Source: Wolbachia endosymbiont of Litomosoides brasiliensis (GTDB lineage Bacteria; Pseudomonadota; Alphaproteobacteria; Rickettsiales; Anaplasmataceae). Taken from it: a stretch of DNA of 52,864 bases. Where the stretch lies: assembly GCF_013366805.1 (NCBI RefSeq), contig NZ_WQMO01000007.1, forward strand, positions 1 to 52,864. Direction: 5' to 3'. Below are positions 9,013 through 17,444 of the stretch, in pieces. Position numbers and translations under genes: made by a program. The stretch's first letter is position 1. Every line of letters begins with the position of its first letter. A model generated the notes under the pieces. That model saw only the letters and a program-made list of their open reading frames with translations. It made no database searches and had not been told where the DNA came from.

Positions 9013-9039
9013 GGCGTTATTTACTACTTTCATATTCGC

Positions 9040-9597
9040 TTAATAATTTAATATATCCTTTTCTTTGATGGATAATTCACCATCAATTTTTTTAATATTA
9101 TCATTAGTAATATTCTGTATTTCCTTTTTAAAATTATGAAAATCATCTTCTGAGATTTCTTTATTTTTCTGCATTCTCTCTATTTCTTCTATAATATCTC
9201 TACGTATATTCCTAATGGCAACCCTCGCATTCTCAGCAAACTGGTGCAATAACTTTACCAACCTTTCGCGGGTTTCTTGCGTTAGGTCTGGAAGAACTAT
9301 ACTTATGGTATTGCCCTCAGTAACAGGATTTAAATTTAGATTAGCATTTAATATAGCATTTTTTACTTCACCTATAACGCTAATGTCCCAAACTTTAATT
9401 AACAGAGTTTTATTATCTATAGCTGAAACACCTGCAACTTGATTTAGTTTTTGATGCCTACCATAGATATTTACAACTATGCCATCAAGTAATGATGCGC
9501 TAGCTCTACCAGTGCGTATACCTTTAATATCATTGTAAAAGGATTGAATAGTTTTCAGCATCCTTTCTTTTGTTTTAGTTTTTACGTCATTTAACAT
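9040..9597 (-). CDS. frr: Ribosome recycling factor
   Basis: This protein splits post-termination ribosomes together with EF-G. The 185 residues match the family. The conserved segments are IRTGRASASLLDGI near residue 29, AIRNIRRD near 130, and the three-helix-bundle pattern rich in Lys, Glu and Asp at the C-terminus (SEDDFHNFKKEIQNIT). It follows pyrH by 9 bases in the conserved translation cluster. No oddities seen. Confidence 0.96.
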   Translation of the reverse strand: MLNDVKTKTKERMLKTIQSFYNDIKGIRTGRASASLLDGIVVNIYGRHQKLNQVAGVSAIDNKTLLIKVWDISVIGEVKNAILNANLNLNPVTEGNTISIVLPDLTQETRERLVKLLHQFAENARVAIRNIRRDIIEEIERMQKNKEISEDDFHNFKKEIQNITNDNIKKIDGELSIKEKDILNY

Positions 9598-9606
9598 AAA
9601 TTGCTG

Positions 9607-10347
9607 TCATTCATAATTCGAAACTATGGTGTAAGTACCATAACCTTTAACGATATTGACTATTTTTTCTTCTTTCAAAGAAAAAACTATAATTGGAATA
9701 GAATTCTCACGCGCAAGTGAGATTGCTGATGCATCCATGACTTTTAAATCACGAGTCAACAAATCTATGTAGGAAAGTCTATCATACATTATAGCATCCT
9801 CATTTTTTTGTGGGTCAGCAGAATATACACCATTTACTTGTGTGCCTTTTAGGATAGCATCACAATTTGTTTCAACAGCACGTAAAGCTGCAGCTGTATC
9901 TGTGGTAAAAAATGGATTACCTGTACCTGCTGCAAAGATCACTATTCTACCCTTTTCTAAATGACGAATAGCCTTTCTTCTTATATAAGGTTCACATATA
10001 GTGGACATAGGTATTGCAGAGAGTACCCTAGAACTTACTAAATCTTTCTCTAAAAAGTTTTGTAAAATTAAAGCATTTATTATAGTTGCAAGCATTCCAA
10101 TATAATCACTGCTCGCCCTTTCACAACCACTCAAAGATGCGGATGCGCCACGAAAGATATTACCACCACCAACAACAATACATACCTGAACTCCAAGCTT
10201 GTAAATGTCAGCTATATCTTTGCACAGCTGACCTATGACTTCCATATCATGGCCAAAAGACTGAGATCCCATCAAGGCCTCGCCAGAGATTTTGAATAAT
10301 ATCCTGGAGTATTTTATTTTACTTCCTTCATCCGTTGAGGCATGCAT
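9607..10347 (-). CDS. pyrH: UMP kinase
   Basis: This enzyme phosphorylates UMP to UDP, the step shared by de novo and salvage pyrimidine supply. It belongs to the amino acid kinase fold: [10 protein letters not shown] near the start, [10 protein letters not shown] for the nucleotide-binding loop, and [15 protein letters not shown] near residue 140. Length is 246 residues. It lies 10 bases downstream of tsf. It stays essential even if de novo pyrimidine synthesis is lost, which matters here because carB at the right end is broken. Confidence 0.96.
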   Translation of the reverse strand: MHASTDEGSKIKYSRILFKISGEALMGSQSFGHDMEVIGQLCKDIADIYKLGVQVCIVVGGGNIFRGASASLSGCERASSDYIGMLATIINALILQNFLEKDLVSSRVLSAIPMSTICEPYIRRKAIRHLEKGRIVIFAAGTGNPFFTTDTAAALRAVETNCDAILKGTQVNGVYSADPQKNEDAIMYDRLSYIDLLTRDLKVMDASAISLARENSIPIIVFSLKEEKIVNIVKGYGTYTIVSNYE

Positions 10348-10357
10348 TTTTAACTAC

Positions 10358-11227
10358 TTAACTTTTACCACCTAAAACAAGCAGCTTATAGTCAGACAGT
10401 TCAATTGGAGAATTCACACTAGACTCACTTAATCTCATGAAATCAGAAATTTTCATTTTATCGTCCTTTATAAACTTTTGTTCTAGTAGAACAACTTCTT
10501 CATAGTACTTAGCCATTCGGCCATTTACTATTTTTTTCATCACTTCTTCAGATCTATTTAAACCTTTTACTTGCTTTTCAATTATAGAACGCTCATTGTT
10601 CACCTTTGTTTGATCTAAGTTATCTATAGAGAGAGCTTCAGGTTTCATAGCAACTATATGCATTGCTATTTGTTTTCCGACCTCTTGCAACTTTGACTTA
10701 TCGCCAGATGATTGCAATGCAACCAAGGCGCCAGTTTTACCTAAGCCATACACATTGCCATGAACATAACCGGCAATAACTCCGTCTTTAGCTTCTAGAT
10801 AACAAAGCTTGCTTAATTTTAGTTTTTCCCCAAGAACTGATGTGCCATTTATGATAGCTTCCTGCACTGTGCCAATGCCTTCATACTTGGCGTTTTTTAA
10901 CTTATCAATGCTAGTACAGCGTTCTTGGTGAGCAATTAATGCTAAATTTAAAATTAATTCTATAAATTTTTCATTTCTTGCAACAAAATCAGTTTCACAA
11001 TTCAACTCAATCAACACACCGCAGCTTTCAGCCAAATGCATAGCAATTAGTCCATCTGAAGCTACTCTATCAACCTTTTTGTCAGCCTTAGCAAGCCCTA
11101 TTACACGTAACTTATCAATGGCTTCCTTGATGTTACCACTACACTCCTCTAACGCTTTTTTACAATCACTTAAACCAAGCCCTGTCCTGTCACGTAGTTC
11201 TCTTATATTATCTGGATTCATCTTCAT
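10358..11227 (-). CDS. tsf: Translation elongation factor Ts
   Basis: This is the guanine nucleotide exchange factor for EF-Tu. The N-terminal UBA-like region carries [20 protein letters not shown], followed by the [10 protein letters not shown] segment that contacts EF-Tu. Length is 289 residues. The start at 11227 is supported by AAGGAGGT about 9 bases upstream, inside the end of rpsB; a second ATG lies two codons downstream. The coding region overlaps rpsB by 20 bases. Confidence 0.96.
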   Translation of the reverse strand: MKMNPDNIRELRDRTGLGLSDCKKALEECSGNIKEAIDKLRVIGLAKADKKVDRVASDGLIAMHLAESCGVLIELNCETDFVARNEKFIELILNLALIAHQERCTSIDKLKNAKYEGIGTVQEAIINGTSVLGEKLKLSKLCYLEAKDGVIAGYVHGNVYGLGKTGALVALQSSGDKSKLQEVGKQIAMHIVAMKPEALSIDNLDQTKVNNERSIIEKQVKGLNRSEEVMKKIVNGRMAKYYEEVVLLEQKFIKDDKMKISDFMRLSESSVNSPIELSDYKLLVLGGKS

Positions 11228-12056
11228 TCGTTACTACCTCCTTTTCGTCTTCTTTATAAACTTTACTACACCACTTTTTAGTTTGCACAATACCATCTCC
11301 TTTTTTTTGAATAAGCTCTTCATCCTTCATATCACCAACCTTAACTCCAGACCTTACTAAACTAGATTCCATTCCAGCTAATATAGAGTCAGCAGCCAAT
11401 CTACAGTAGAGCTCTATTGATTTTCTTGAGTCGTCATTTCCCGGTATAGGATAAGTAATACCGTCTGGATCGGAGTTAGTATCAAGTATTGCAACTACCG
11501 GAATTTCTAATTTTTCAGCTTCTTTGACTGCAATGTACTCTTTATTAGTATCAATGATGAATAAAATGTCTGGAACTGCTCCCATCTCTCTAATACCACC
11601 CAGCGCCTTATCAAATTTCTGCCTTTTCTTTTCAATGTTTCCCAATTCTTTCTTCGTTAAAACGTTATTTTCATCATTTAGTACCTTCTCATATTGAATT
11701 AGCGTCTTTATCGAAGAAGAAACAGTTCCCCAGTTAGTAAGCATACCACCGAGCCATCGATAATTTACATAGTATTGACCACAACGAACCGCTTCACTTG
11801 CAATAATGTCCAAAGCTTGAAATTTTGTACCAACAAACAGAATACGACCACCCTGAAATGCAATATCATACAAAACTTTCATGGCTGCCTGTAGCAATGG
11901 TAATGTTTTCCGCAGATCAATTATATGTATACAATTTTCTTGATGCACTCCATATATGTATGGAGCCATTTTTGCGTTCCAGCGACTAGTTTTATGACCA
12001 AAATGTACGCCAGATCCAGCTAAATCACGTATAGTGACTCTAGGCAAACTTGCCAT
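11208..12056 (-). CDS. rpsB: 30S ribosomal protein S2
   Basis: S2 is a small-subunit ribosomal protein. The N-terminal [18 protein letters not shown], the FVGTKFQA loop and the GGMLTNW segment are diagnostic. I chose the ATG at 12056 because GGAGG sits 5 bases upstream and the protein then starts MASLPRVTI as in relatives; the frame is open 12 codons further (to 12092) but that part is not S2-like. The protein has a charged C-terminal tail longer than in E. coli S2. It is first in the rpsB-tsf-pyrH-frr-uppS-cdsA cluster. Confidence 0.96.
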   Translation of the reverse strand: MASLPRVTIRDLAGSGVHFGHKTSRWNAKMAPYIYGVHQENCIHIIDLRKTLPLLQAAMKVLYDIAFQGGRILFVGTKFQALDIIASEAVRCGQYYVNYRWLGGMLTNWGTVSSSIKTLIQYEKVLNDENNVLTKKELGNIEKKRQKFDKALGGIREMGAVPDILFIIDTNKEYIAVKEAEKLEIPVVAILDTNSDPDGITYPIPGNDDSRKSIELYCRLAADSILAGMESSLVRSGVKVGDMKDEELIQKKGDGIVQTKKWCSKVYKEDEKEVVTNEDESR

Positions 12057-12237
12057 ATTTATCCTCCAAATAGTTTGTCCTCCATGGTGCAACCCTTAAT
12101 TAGGACTACTTGCATAAGCTATGTGTGAAATTAAATCATTTATACGGTAATATAAAAGACAATAAAATGCAAACAAAAAATATTGACAAAGGCAGCACGT
12201 TTATTAACTTTAAAGTTAATGATGCTAAAGGTGAACG

Positions 12238-12311
12238 GGGGGTGTAGCTCAGTTGGTTAGAGCGCATGCCTGTCACGCATGAGGTCGTGAGTTCAAATCT
12301 CATCACTCCCG
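12238..12311 (+). tRNA. tRNA-Asp (GTC)
   Basis: This is a 74-base cloverleaf: acceptor GGGGGTG pairs with CACTCCC (one G-U), the D-arm has AGCTCAGTTGGTTAGAGC, and the anticodon loop CTGTCAC gives GTC. The T-arm has GAGTTCAAATC. Full CCA is not encoded. A TTGACA at 12183-12188 upstream could be its -35 box, but the -10 is poor. It is divergent from rpsB. Confidence 0.97.
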
Positions 12312-12388
12312 CATATCATTTTAGTGCAGTTTTAACTAACTATACTAGTTTTACTATATAGGTACATGATAGCATAGTGGAAAGGAGG

Positions 12389-12598
12389 CACGAAATAATG
12401 TATATGTTATAAAAAAACTAAATGCTGTAACTGCAGCAAAACAGTATAACAACCGTAGCAAAAATATGTTGCATTTCAAGAACAGCATTGACTACATAGA
12501 TAAAGTAGCTGAATTTTGGAAGGGAAGAAAAATTTTTTGCTCTCCCATCGTTGTAGGAAAACTGGATTGAGTCAAAGTCAATTTGAACAAGTTAAAGT
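12389..12598 (+). mobile_element. IS630-type element, 5' fragment
   Basis: On the plus strand this matches the transposase N-terminal region of the family: the stretch around the AACTAAATGCTGTAA motif, then ATGTTGCATTTCAAGAACAG and the segment leading to AACAAGTTAAAGTG. Frameshifts break it. It stops abruptly at 12598, where an oppositely oriented, nearly full-length copy begins. A second pair of copies with the same layout is at 29211-30582. Confidence 0.7.
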
Positions 12599-13572
12599 GT
12601 TGCAAAGTTGTTTAATTATGGAGTGAGATAGAGAGGTAATAAATTTGCACAAAGCGTTTTCAGTCAAAACAATTATACTTTAAATTGCGCAAAATATTCC
12701 GTTTTTATATAACCAGAGTCTCTAATAGGATTGAGCTCAGGTGAGTATCGTAGCAGGTATATAATCTCGATATTTTTATGTACCTTTAGATTTTTGACTT
12801 ATGCTAACCAACATAATCCATAGTAAAATTAAGGCTTCTCGTATTCTTAAAATGCACATTTGTTTAAGAAATATATTCATACAATTAGTGTCGATATTCG
12901 ATGTAAAAGAGATAAAATTTTGTCTATCTAAAACCTGTGTTTTAACGCCCTTTTAAACTACCCGTGTCCGACTTTCGAATGTGTGTCAAACTGTGATTTA
13001 TCAAAGAAAAATAACTCTTGTTTAAGATACTTACCAATAGTCTCATTAAGTTTTAAGACTCTTCCTGTCTACCTTTATCTTGTTCATTGTGAATTGGTCT
13101 TGGTGTAATATATGAAAACTTCATTTTTATATATTACGGTGTACTGTAGACTTGCTAACATTCAGGCAAAATTTTCCCTGAATTCTTATTCTCATTTATC
13201 TATACTTTATACTTGTTCAGGTTGACTCTGATTTAATCCAGTTTTTCTACAACGGTGAGGGGGAGCAAAAAATTTTTTCTCTTCCAAATTTCAGATGCTT
13301 TATCCATGTAGTTTAGTGTTGTTCTTGAAATGCAGCATATTTTTGCTAAGGCTGTTATACTGTGCTTTTTTGCTGCAATTACAGCATTTGTTTTTTTTGC
13401 AACATATGCGTTATTTTGCACTTCCTTCAGCATTTCTTTTGCTGATTCTACGACTTTGTCATTCAATAGTTTTTATTTCAACGCCACTTAAACTTCGCTA
13501 TTTTGCTTGCTTCAGTATAGCTTCTTTTCCATTATTGTCTATCCGTTCTTTGTGTAGTGGGAACTGGTATTA
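12599..13572 (-). mobile_element. IS630-type element, nearly full length but dead
   Basis: Read on the minus strand, this has the left end (ending GGTATTA at 13566-13572) and then the N-terminal transposase region, where the piece at 13233-13466 still reads as 77 residues with KEMLKEVQNNAYVAKK and an HTH (ISRTTLNYMDKA). The middle and the C-terminal part follow, with many stops and frameshifts. The terminal inverted repeat at the right end is missing. It fills the stretch between tRNA-Asp and pyrE. Confidence 0.8.
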
Positions 13573-13667
13573 CACGATCATCGATATATTTGAAGCTGCA
13601 ATAAATGCCTGGTCTGATGTTTATATAACCCAGATAATTAATAAAGAATATAGGGTGAAACTTAAAA

Positions 13668-14273
13668 ATGATGTTAGGTAAAGATAATCCAATAATAAAA
13701 GAATTCAAGGAAACTGGAGCAATTTTGCACGGACATTTTGTGCTGTCGTCAGGGCTGCACAGTGATACATATATACAATGCGCTAAGGTTTTTGAGAATC
13801 CAGGTAAAGCAATGAAAGTCTGTGAGCTGCTGGCAAATAAGATAAAAAAAGAGCTAAACAGCTCTATAGATTTAATACTCTCTCCTGCAATTGGTGGGGT
13901 AATTGTGGGCTATGAGATTGGTAGACAACTTGAAATAAAAACAATGTTTTGCGAGCGCGTTAATAGCAAGTTTGAACTGCGCCGTGGATTTGAGATTAAG
14001 CAAGGTGAGAAAATATTGCTAGTTGAAGATGTGATAACTACAGGTAAATCTTCACTTGAAGCTGTAAAATGTGCAGAAGATATGGGAGGTAGAGTCGTTG
14101 CTGAGGCTTCCCTAATAAAGAGAAATAGTGAAACAAAATTGCCTTTTCCTGTCATATCTTTACTTGAGCTCAGCATTAAAAATTATAGTGAAGCAGAGCT
14201 TCCTGAAGAATTGAAAAAACTGCCTGTAATCAAACCAGGGAGCAGGGAATATTTAAGTAATTGCTCGAAGTAA
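13668..14273 (+). CDS. pyrE: Orotate phosphoribosyltransferase
   Basis: This enzyme joins orotate to PRPP giving orotidine 5'-phosphate, the fifth step of de novo pyrimidine synthesis. The PRPP-binding motif LLVEDVITTGKS is near residue 120, and the N-terminal GHFVLSSGLHSDTYIQC is typical of the bacterial enzyme. Length is 201 residues and the frame is intact. There are two possible ATGs back to back (13668 and 13671). An IS630 corpse ends about 95 bases upstream. The intact state contrasts with the ruined carB in the same window. Confidence 0.93.
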   Translation: MMLGKDNPIIKEFKETGAILHGHFVLSSGLHSDTYIQCAKVFENPGKAMKVCELLANKIKKELNSSIDLILSPAIGGVIVGYEIGRQLEIKTMFCERVNSKFELRRGFEIKQGEKILLVEDVITTGKSSLEAVKCAEDMGGRVVAEASLIKRNSETKLPFPVISLLELSIKNYSEAELPEELKKLPVIKPGSREYLSNCSK

Positions 14274-14287
14274 TCTTACTTTACCAT

Positions 14288-14388
14288 ATCATATGCGCCT
14301 TATGTCTTTACAACATTTCTAGTTTTTTTTGCCTAAATATAGGCTGAAGCGCGCTTGTAAAGCGTTTAAGACAGTATAGTACGCCGAA
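14288..14388 (-). repeat. Dispersed intergenic repeat, copy 1
   Basis: On the minus strand this reads GTCTTAAACGCTTTACAAGC, CGCTTCAGCCTATATTTAGG and ACTAGAAATGTTGTAAAGAC, ending in ATAAGGCGCATAT. Related copies lie at about 15300 and 50820 on the plus strand. It has no coding frame. It lies just downstream of pyrE. Confidence 0.7.
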
Positions 14389-14540
14389 TTTATAATTAGA
14401 GAGTGAGCAACTTCTATCACGGGTTTCTTTTGCCTCTTTATTTTTTCTAGTAAGTTTCTTATCCTATCCATTTGGCGGAGTGGCAAGATAAGCTAGACAG
14501 GGTGGTACAAAGAATAATAATGGGGCAGAAATGAGGTAAT

Positions 14541-14740
14541 ATGGTAAATCTTTTAAGACTCTGCGAAAGTTTAGAGTGGAGGATAGCAAGATTAGAAGCA
14601 AAGTAGAAAGATTGATAAAGAGAAAATGAAAGTTTAAACCAGAGAACGGGACTTCAAAAAATAGAAAATGCTGAGTTAAAGGAAAAGTTCGGTTTAGATT
14701 TAAAAATTCATCAATACTAAAACTAGTACCGGTTACCACT
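14541..14740 (+). mobile_element. Scrap of an IS66-type transposase N-terminus
   Basis: The plus strand reads, across frameshifts, a coiled-coil-like stretch (LEWRIARLEAKVERL, then NAELKEKFGLD) followed after a one-base loss by KNSSI. This resembles the N-terminus of IS66-family transposases, where a leucine-rich helix precedes the GLNSxNSSxPPSSD motif. Nothing of the catalytic domain follows. The identification is tentative. The sequence from 14389 to 14540 shows nothing recognisable. Confidence 0.4.
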
Positions 14741-14767
14741 ATACGAAGAATGGATGAAAATAATGAA

Positions 14768-15289
14768 AAGAAAGCTATACTGGAATAAGTAAAATAGCGA
14801 GATTTAAATGGCGTTGAAATTAAAATTATTGGTGAAAATCGTGGAGTTAGCAAAAGAAATGCTGAAGGAAGTGCAAAATAATACATATGTTGCAAAAAAA
14901 CAAGCTGCTGTAATTGCAGCGAAAAAGCACAGTACAACAGCTAAAATTTTGAAGAAAGAAAAATTGTTTACTTCCCTTCAACGTCATAGAAAAACTGGAT
15001 TAAGTCAGAGTCAATTTGAACAAGTTAAAGGTAGACAGGAAGGGTTTGAAAGAAACTTAATGAAACTATTGGTAGGTATCCTGGACAAGAGTTATTTATC
15101 TTTAGTGCAGTTAATCCTAGAAATAGAGAGAGTTCTAGCTTGCATGGATGTTATAATGTTTGAGAATATGAGAAGCCTTTCTTAATTATGGATTTGGTTG
15201 TATGTAAAACAGAACATTTTGTGTAATAAAATCTATAATATAATTGCTTTGCTTGAGAGCACTTTGTGCAAAGTGAAAATTGGTATTAC
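14768..15289 (+). mobile_element. IS630-type element, internally deleted
   Basis: The plus strand from 14808 still reads 125 residues: the transposase N-terminus (VELAKEMLKEVQNNTYVAKK), then a jump to the middle (KGRQEGFERNLMKLLVGILDKSYLSL), then unrelated residues. The C-terminal scrap TTGCTTGAGAGCACTTTGTG and the end AAATTGGTATTAC are at 15245-15289. The catalytic DDE residues are lost. Confidence 0.75.
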
Positions 15290-15299
15290 TAAGGGTGAT

Positions 15300-15385
15300 T
15301 GTCTTAAACGTTTTATAAGTGCGTTTCAGCTTATATACTAAAGATATGAGGTGCATATAGTGCAAAAAATTAAACAATAGTACGC
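15300..15385 (+). repeat. Dispersed intergenic repeat, copy 2
   Basis: The sequence contains GTCTTAAACGTTTTATAAGT and TTTCAGCTTATATACTAA, then AGATATGAGGTGCATATAGT and GCAAAAAATTAAACAATAGT, parallel to the copies at 14288 (minus) and 50820 (plus). Following sequence to 15594 keeps weaker similarity to the 50870-50990 stretch (TTGGCAAAGTGTGTTAAGTAA against CAGAGTTTGTTAAGTAA). No gene is visible in it. Confidence 0.6.
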
Positions 15386-15594
15386 CAAGTACAAGGCCTT
15401 CTTGTCGTTTTAAATCTGTCTAGATTGGGAAGTTATATAACATAGCTCCACTGCCGTAAAAAGAGTTGGCAAAGTGTGTTAAGTAATTTTTGCATTTTTG
15501 TGAGTTATTTGAGTTACACCTTAGATTAACTAGGCGATAGGGAATTTACAAAAATCCATTTTTAACTTACACTACAATTTTAAACCTTCAACTT

Positions 15595-17109
15595 ATGTGC
15601 AGTAGGCTTGTAATAAAATCTTTATTAGTGTTATGCATCTTTTTGCTCGCCTTGTACGTAATACTGCCAAATTTCTTTGATAATAAGTTTTTTATCTCAA
15701 AAAAGAGAATAAACTTAGGGCTCGACCTAAAAGGTGGGTCATCTTTACTCCTTAATGTAGATTTGGATTTCTATTTCAAAGAAAAGTTGGGTATGTTGGT
15801 CGATGAGATGGAAGAAAGCCTGCTGACAAAAAACACTGAATCCATTGTACAAAGTGGTGAACAAGTAGTTGTGACTTTAAATCATATTGATGACTATAAA
15901 AAAGTTTCAGCATTAATTCATAAAATAAACCCAAATTTAGAGCTGAGTAGAAAAGATACCTCGATTTTCATTTCATATAAGCCTTATTATAAGGATTCTT
16001 TAATCAATGAGGTAGTTTCAGAGTCAATAAGTAATGTACAAAGACGTTTAGATAAGCTTGGTACTAAGGAAGTAAGTGTGCAAAAACAAGGACAGAACAA
16101 GATATTAGTTCAAGTACCTGGAATAGAAGACACGGAACAAATAAGATCTCTGCTTGGCAAAACTGCCAAGCTAGCTTTCCATTTAGTGAACACTAACGTA
16201 GCCAAGATACAGGATGTGGACCATGGTACAACTATCATACTCAAGGATTCTTTAGGCAATTCTTACCCAATATTCCGTAAGACTGAAATAAGTGGTGATT
16301 CCCTGGTTAACGTATCAGTTAGATTTAGTTCACTTGGCAAACCAACAGTACATTTTAAATTTGACCGCATAGCGAGTAAAAGATTTGCAAAAGTCACTAA
16401 AGAAAACGTGGGAAAGCCCTTTGCAATCGTTTTAGATAACACAGTCTTAACTGTGCCAGCAATACGTGAACCAATTCTAAATGGAGAGGGGGAGATTAGT
16501 GGTAATTTTACTGAAAAACAAGCAAGTGAACTTGCAATACTTTTAAAATCTGGTGCATTACCAGCACCACTTAAAATAATAGAAGAAAAAAATATTGGTC
16601 CAAGTCTTGGAGAAGAGTCAATAAAAGTAGGAGAAATAGCAGCGGTAATCTCTATCGTAGCAGTTGCTTTATTTATCATTATCGTTTACGGCAAGTTAGG
16701 CTTATTGGCCTCTGTTGCACTGCTTTTTAATGTAGTCTCTATACTATTAATTCTCACCTTGCTTGAAGCAACTCTTACTCTACCTGGAATTGCCGGCATT
16801 GCGCTAACTGTTGGTATGTCAGTAGATGCAAATGTTTTGATATTTGAACGTATTCGTGAAGAAGTAAGATCAGGAAAAAGAATAGTTCGTGCTATTGAAG
16901 AAGGATTTAAGAGTGCAATAAAGACAATCCTTGATTCAAATGTCACTACATTAATTGCTGCTGGGATAATGTTTGTTATTGGGAGCGGAGCAATTAGAGG
17001 CTTTTCTGTTACCCTATCGATAGGGATCCTATGCTCGATGTTTTCTGCAATTACAGTCACAAAACTTCTGGTGGAATTATGTGTCGACCCGAAAAAGTTG
17101 GTGCTTTAG
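15595..17109 (+). CDS. secD: Protein translocase subunit SecD
   Basis: SecD is an inner-membrane RND-like partner of SecYEG that uses the proton gradient to complete protein export. The N-terminal transmembrane helix is at residues 8-26, followed by the GLDLKGGSSLLL motif. A large periplasmic P1 domain follows, and then five C-terminal transmembrane segments from about residue 350, containing GMSVDANVLIFERIREE. The length, 504 residues, is normal. secF is not adjacent; in Rickettsiales it is usually elsewhere. There is no clear ribosome binding site before the ATG at 15595, but the hydrophobic N-terminus starts right after it. Confidence 0.94.
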   Translation: MCSRLVIKSLLVLCIFLLALYVILPNFFDNKFFISKKRINLGLDLKGGSSLLLNVDLDFYFKEKLGMLVDEMEESLLTKNTESIVQSGEQVVVTLNHIDDYKKVSALIHKINPNLELSRKDTSIFISYKPYYKDSLINEVVSESISNVQRRLDKLGTKEVSVQKQGQNKILVQVPGIEDTEQIRSLLGKTAKLAFHLVNTNVAKIQDVDHGTTIILKDSLGNSYPIFRKTEISGDSLVNVSVRFSSLGKPTVHFKFDRIASKRFAKVTKENVGKPFAIVLDNTVLTVPAIREPILNGEGEISGNFTEKQASELAILLKSGALPAPLKIIEEKNIGPSLGEESIKVGEIAAVISIVAVALFIIIVYGKLGLLASVALLFNVVSILLILTLLEATLTLPGIAGIALTVGMSVDANVLIFERIREEVRSGKRIVRAIEEGFKSAIKTILDSNVTTLIAAGIMFVIGSGAIRGFSVTLSIGILCSMFSAITVTKLLVELCVDPKKLVL

Positions 17110-17114
17110 TTGCT

Positions 17115-17430
17115 AATACCAATTCTCATTGTTAGTAGGTCAAATAAGTGATATTGCAGAGTGAGAAAGAGATGTAATAAATTTGTACAAAGTGCTCTCG
17201 AGCAAAGCAATTGTATTATAGGCTTTATTACGCAATAGGGTTGAGGAGCTCATGTGAGTATGGTGGTAGGTATATAATCTTCGATATTTTTAGGTACCTT
17301 TAAATTTTTGACTTATGCCAACCAGCATAATTCATGGTAAGAAAGGCTCCTCGTATTCTTAAATATTGCAACATTTGTTTAAGAAATATATTTATACAAT
17401 CAGTGTTGACACTTGGTGTAAAAGTGATTT
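17115..17430 (-). mobile_element. IS630-type element, right-end fragment
   Basis: It starts with the terminal sequence TACCAATTCTCATTGTTAGT and on the minus strand covers the transposase C-terminal region (the part encoding ESALCKFI-like and PPYSPELNP-like segments, now broken). The N-terminal two thirds are missing. It fills the space between the convergent genes secD and tkt. Confidence 0.75.
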
Positions 17431-17444
17431 TGTAGCTCTCATGT

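Noticed and set aside
14464-14937. 157-codon minus-strand frame between pyrE and secD
   Set aside because: It runs antisense across the IS66-like and IS630-like remnants, and the hydrophobic translation is typical for AT-rich antisense DNA.
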